Shown here one piece after another: positions 60,613 through 64,000 of a stretch of 64,000 nucleotides of DNA. The stretch's first letter is position 1. Each line of letters starts with the position of its first letter. Source of the DNA: Clostridia bacterium (lineage in GTDB: Bacteria; Bacillota; Clostridia; Christensenellales; Borkfalkiaceae); the NCBI GenBank assembly GCA_017465145.1, contig JAFTWU010000017.1, positions 124,001-188,000 of the forward strand, read 5' to 3'. Position numbers and translations under genes: made by a program. Under the pieces are notes generated by a model, which was given only the letters and a program-made list of their open reading frames with translations, was not told where the DNA came from and did no database searches.

Positions 60613-63241
60613 ATTCGCCCTTTAAATCATCAATTTGTTTTTTAAGTTTGTCGCGCATATCAACGTACTTATCTCGTTTTGCTCTTTCGGCGTCAACCAA
60701 CGCTTTAGGCGCTTTTTCCAAGAATCCGTTGTTAGAAAGTTTACCGCTTGCGCGTGCAATTTCATTTTCAACAGTTCTTAACTCATCACTTAAACGCTTA
60801 AGTTCCTTATCAAAATCAACAAGGTCGCCAAGTGGAATAAATAATTCAGCACCGTCGATAACCTGTGCAACAACTTTTTCAGTTAATACAGATTTATCGT
60901 TTACAAAACCAATTTCAGAAACACCTGCAAGTTTTTCAATGTAAACGCTACCGTTCTTAATAACCTTTTTATTTTCGGTTTTAACGTATAATGCAACGCG
61001 TTTAGAAGGTGCAGCACCCGTTTTAACCTTAATATTTCTTATATTTTTAATAATTTCTTTAACAGTTTCAATTTCCTTATCACTAGCAAAATAGTTAAGT
61101 TTTGCATTGTATCTTGGGAATTCTGCAAGCATTAAAGGTCCGTTAGCGCCCGGCATATCCTTATAAATCTTTTCAGTTACGAAAGGAACGAAAGGATGTA
61201 TAAGTTTTAATATTTCGCCTAAAACGTATACTAACACGCTAATTGTGTTATCGCGCTTAACGTCGTCTTCACCATATAAAACGGGTTTAGTTAATTCGAT
61301 ATACCAATCACAGAAATCATTCCAAACGAAATCGTAAAGGTTAGCAAGCGCAACGCCCATTTCATATTTTTCCATGTTAAGCGTTACTTCTTTAACCGTT
61401 TTATTAAGTCTAGTGATTATCCACTTATCAGCAGAATTTAACTTGCAATCTTTAATAGAAGAAATCTTTTTGCCGTCAGCGTTTAATAGAACGAACCTTG
61501 AAGCGTTCCAAAGTTTATTCATAAAGTTACGCGCGCCTTCGATTTTTTCATCAGAGAAACGCATATCACTACCAGCGGCAACACCGTTTATTAACGAAAA
61601 ACGCAAGGTGTCTGCACCGTATTTATCAATAATTACCGTTGGGTCAATGCCGTTGCCAAGAGATTTACTCATCTTTCTGCCTTGGCTATCACGAACTAAA
61701 CCGTGAATTAAAACGTCCTTAAACGGAATACGTTTCATGTGTTCTAGGCCAGAGAAAATCATTCTTGCAACCCAGAAGAAAATAATATCGTAACCGGTAA
61801 CTAAAACGTCGGTAGGATAGAAATATTCTAAATCTTCGGTATTATCAGGGTAACCTAGCGTAGAGAAAGGCCATAATGCTGAAGAAAACCAAGTATCTAA
61901 AACGTCTTCGTCTTGCTTAACGTTATGACTACCACACTTAGCGCAAACCTTAACGTCTTCTTTGCTGATAATCATTTCGCCACAGTCTTGGCAGTAGTAT
62001 GCGGGAATCCTATGCCCCCACCAAAGTTGACGTGAAATACACCAATCTTTAACGTTTTCCATCCAATTGAAATAAATTTTAGAAAAACGGTCGGGAACAA
62101 ACTTAACGCTCTTTTTACGAACAACGTCAATAGCGGGTTTTGCAAGTGGTTCCATCTTAACGAACCATTGTTTTGAAACGATAGGTTCTACGGTGTGGTT
62201 ACATCTATAACAATGACCTACTGCGTGATGCAAAGGTTCAATTTTAACAAGAGCACCAATTTCTTTTAATTCTTCTACGATAGCAGAACGGCATTCAAGC
62301 GCGTCCATACCTTGATATTTACCCGCGAATTCGTTCATAGTACCGTCGTCATTTAAAACGCGAACACGTTCTAAATTATGGCGCATACCAACTTCAAAGT
62401 CGTTGGGGTCGTGTGCGGGAGTAATTTTAACTGCGCCCGTACCGAATTCAAGTTCTACGTAATCGTCGTATACAACGGGAATTTCTTTATTAACGATAGG
62501 AAGAATAAGCGTTTTACCCTTTAAGTGAGCGTAACGGCTATCTTTTGGGTTAAAAGCAACGGCTGTGTCGCCAAACATAGTTTCTGGACGTGAAGTTGCA
62601 ACTGTAACGTATTCATCGCTATCTTTAACTTGATATTTTATATACCAAAGGTTGCTATCTTCTTCAACGTATTCAACTTCTGCATCAGATAAAGCGGTTT
62701 TACAGTCAGGACACCAATTAATAATTCTATCGCCCCTGTAAATCAAACCTTTTTCGTATAAATTAACGAAAACTTCTTTTACTGCGCGAGAACATCTTTC
62801 GTCCATAGTAAACGCCAAACGTGACCAATCACAAGAAGAGCCAAGCGTTTTTAATTGTTCAATAATTCTTCCGCCGTACTTTTCTTTCCAAGCCCATGCC
62901 CTTTCCAAAAAGCCTTCACGACCAACGTCTTTTTTCGTTAAGCCTTCTTTTGCCATTTGTTCAACGATTTTAACTTCGGTAGCAATTGAAGCGTGGTCAG
63001 TACCAGGCAACCACAAAGCGCTATAGCGTTGCATACGTTTATACCTGATTAAAGTGTCTTGAAGAGTTTCATCAAGCGCGTGCCCCATGTGTAATTGACC
63101 CGTTATATTGGGCGGGGGTATAACGATGGTAAAGGGTAACTTATTTGCGTCAACCTTTGCCTTAAAATAACCTTTACTTTCCCATTCTTCGTAAATTTCT
63201 TTTTCAAATTCCGAAGGATTATAGGTTTTTGCCATTTCCAT
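60611..63241 (-). CDS. valS: Valyl-tRNA synthetase
   Basis: 876 residues. HIGH motif in [22 protein letters not shown] motif in [14 protein letters not shown]. The CP1 editing domain is in the first half, a CxxC pair set ([15 protein letters not shown]) is typical, and the C-terminal coiled-coil arm that contacts tRNA is at about residues 805-876. It charges tRNAVal and clears threonine. GGAG lies 8 bases before the ATG. It is a single gene with its own promoter. The short leader (about 25 bases) leaves no room for a T-box. Confidence 0.98.
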   Translation of the reverse strand: MEMAKTYNPSEFEKEIYEEWESKGYFKAKVDANKLPFTIVIPPPNITGQLHMGHALDETLQDTLIRYKRMQRYSALWLPGTDHASIATEVKIVEQMAKEGLTKKDVGREGFLERAWAWKEKYGGRIIEQLKTLGSSCDWSRLAFTMDERCSRAVKEVFVNLYEKGLIYRGDRIINWCPDCKTALSDAEVEYVEEDSNLWYIKYQVKDSDEYVTVATSRPETMFGDTAVAFNPKDSRYAHLKGKTLILPIVNKEIPVVYDDYVELEFGTGAVKITPAHDPNDFEVGMRHNLERVRVLNDDGTMNEFAGKYQGMDALECRSAIVEELKEIGALVKIEPLHHAVGHCYRCNHTVEPIVSKQWFVKMEPLAKPAIDVVRKKSVKFVPDRFSKIYFNWMENVKDWCISRQLWWGHRIPAYYCQDCGEMIISKEDVKVCAKCGSHNVKQDEDVLDTWFSSALWPFSTLGYPDNTEDLEYFYPTDVLVTGYDIIFFWVARMIFSGLEHMKRIPFKDVLIHGLVRDSQGRKMSKSLGNGIDPTVIIDKYGADTLRFSLINGVAAGSDMRFSDEKIEGARNFMNKLWNASRFVLLNADGKKISSIKDCKLNSADKWIITRLNKTVKEVTLNMEKYEMGVALANLYDFVWNDFCDWYIELTKPVLYGEDDVKRDNTISVLVYVLGEILKLIHPFVPFVTEKIYKDMPGANGPLMLAEFPRYNAKLNYFASDKEIETVKEIIKNIRNIKVKTGAAPSKRVALYVKTENKKVIKNGSVYIEKLAGVSEIGFVNDKSVLTEKVVAQVIDGAELFIPLGDLVDFDKELKRLSDELRTVENEIARASGKLSNNGFLEKAPKALVDAERAKRDKYVDMRDKLKKQIDDLKGE

Positions 63242-63271
63242 AATGGTTTCTCCTTTTTACAATACCCGTTT

Positions 63272-63300
63272 ATTATACATAATAAAAAGAATAAAGTCAA
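63272..63300 (-). promoter_or_regulatory. Promoter of valS
   Basis: Minus strand TTGACT (63295-63300), 17-base spacer, TATAAT (63272-63277). Confidence 0.78.
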
Positions 63301-63396
63301 TCGGAATAAGTTGCAAAAACACATTATCTTTAACAAAATGCGCTTATACTTTCATAAAATAAACTATAAATTTAGCAATTTTAAGCGAGGAATATT

Positions 63397-64000
63397 ATGA
63401 AAAAAATTTTTACCATATTTTTAGCCCTTTGTTTTTTGATTTTTCCCCTATCAGCTTGTAAAAATGACGGATTAAAAGAAATAGAACTTAACGAAGTTAC
63501 ACACTCCGTCTTTTACGCTCCATTATATCTTGCTATTGAAAAGGGATATTTTGAAGAAGAAGGCTTAAAAATTAATTTAACTAACGGTGGTGGAGCAAAC
63601 AACTCTATGGCTGCCGTTTTATCTGGCACAGCACAAATTGGTTTAATGGGACCTGAAACGGTTATCTACGTTTACAACCAAGGCAAGAGAGATTGCCCTA
63701 AAGTTTTTGGACAATTAACACAAAAAGACGGTGCGTTTTTAGTTTCAAGAAATGATGAGCCGAATTTTCAATGGACCGATTTGCGCGGTAAAGAAATTTT
63801 AGCCGGTAGACGCGGGGGCGTTCCTGCTATGACTTTTGAATATATCCTTAATCAATTAGGTATGCAAGACGGCGTTGATTGTACCCTTAATTATGACGTA
63901 CAATTTAACCTTATGACTAGCGCGTTTATTCAAGGAACTGCTGATTATTGCACGGTTTTTGAACCTACCGCATCTGAATATGAAAAGAACGGAACTTGGC
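63397..64000 (+). CDS. ABC transporter substrate-binding lipoprotein (NMT1/SsuA-like), 3' end missing
   Basis: The first 201 codons are present and the frame stays open to the window end. The signal peptide MKKIFTIFLALCFLIFPLSAC ends in a lipobox (LSAC). The mature part starts with a two-lobe binding-protein pattern: HSVFYAPLYLAIEKGYFEEEG, GGGANNSMAAVLSGTAQIGL and TDLRGKEILAGRRGG, typical of the NMT1/THI5/SsuA group that binds aromatic precursors, sulfonates or thiamine-pyrimidine precursors. The ligand cannot be chosen. GAGG lies 6 bases before the ATG. The permease and ATPase would be expected just beyond the window. Confidence 0.88.
   Translation, partial: MKKIFTIFLALCFLIFPLSACKNDGLKEIELNEVTHSVFYAPLYLAIEKGYFEEEGLKINLTNGGGANNSMAAVLSGTAQIGLMGPETVIYVYNQGKRDCPKVFGQLTQKDGAFLVSRNDEPNFQWTDLRGKEILAGRRGGVPAMTFEYILNQLGMQDGVDCTLNYDVQFNLMTSAFIQGTADYCTVFEPTASEYEKNGTW

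Noticed and set aside
63242-63396. T-box leader for valS
   Set aside because: The valS promoter lies about 35 bases from the start codon, leaving no room.
1-64000. CRISPR arrays, insertion sequences, prophage, rRNA genes
   Set aside because: Scanned for spaced direct repeats, transposase or integrase motifs and conserved rRNA stretches; none was seen. A computed search could still find small or degraded copies.

Overview
The window reads as an A/T-rich chromosome segment of an anaerobic, endospore-forming Bacillota, probably class Clostridia. Evidence for this is the sigma-F operon (spoIIAA, spoIIAB, sigF), spoVAC-spoVAD-spoVAE and yunB, a phenylalanyl-tRNA synthetase T-box leader, an indolepyruvate:ferredoxin oxidoreductase operon, and a clostridial-type glycogen operon with both glgC and glgD. 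I cannot name a genus from sequence alone.

Layout. (1) 1-5966, minus strand: miaB, mutS, mutL and the start of miaA (tRNA modification and mismatch repair). (2) 6054-8285, plus: a class A penicillin-binding protein. (3) 8334-17393, minus: a T-box-controlled unit with pheS, pheT, mutS2, a small membrane protein, a cysteine desulfurase and thiI. (4) 17473-21635, minus: yunB, spoVAE, spoVAD, spoVAC, a 30-codon ORF, sigF, spoIIAB and spoIIAA. (5) 21788-22524, plus: six tRNA genes (Pro, Met, Asp, Phe, Thr, Tyr) behind one promoter. (6) About 22690-25020, plus: a two-gene K+ uptake island whose base composition is clearly richer in G+C than its surroundings, with a leader ORF and hairpin in front. 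(7) 25075-32618: a lipoprotein, a cysteine amidase, a family 20 hexosaminidase, Mrp (minus), inorganic pyrophosphatase, and an operon of an HTH-phosphoglucosamine mutase fusion plus a left-handed beta-helix acyltransferase. (8) 32639-43200, minus: galK, purB, an SSS symporter, two phenylacetate-CoA ligases around iorA-iorB, an ACT protein and an amidohydrolase. (9) 43279-48318, plus: leuS and a P-type ATPase. (10) 48333-48621, minus: acpP. (11) 48651-60458, minus: pgi-glgB-glgC-glgD-glgA-glgP-amylase, a complete glycogen turnover operon. (12) 60577-63300, minus: valS. (13) 63397 to the end: a truncated lipoprotein substrate-binding component of an ABC importer.

How the genes work together. 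The glycogen operon links fructose-6-phosphate/glucose-6-phosphate to ADP-glucose, polymer and phosphorolytic breakdown. The ior/paaK block fits oxidation of aryl pyruvates to aryl-acetyl-CoA and aryl acetates. The cysteine desulfurase and ThiI form a sulfur relay to 4-thiouridine in tRNA. The spoIIA and spoVA genes form a forespore programme. The most unusual items are the XRE helix-turn-helix domain fused to an apparently intact GlmM, the transferred Trk/Ktr unit with its overlapping leader ORF, a lysine/threonine-rich tail on glycogen synthase, a MutS2 whose Smr domain lacks the usual LDLR residues, and several genes whose -10 box lies directly before a start codon without a Shine-Dalgarno sequence. 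No CRISPR array, transposase, integrase, phage gene or rRNA was seen.
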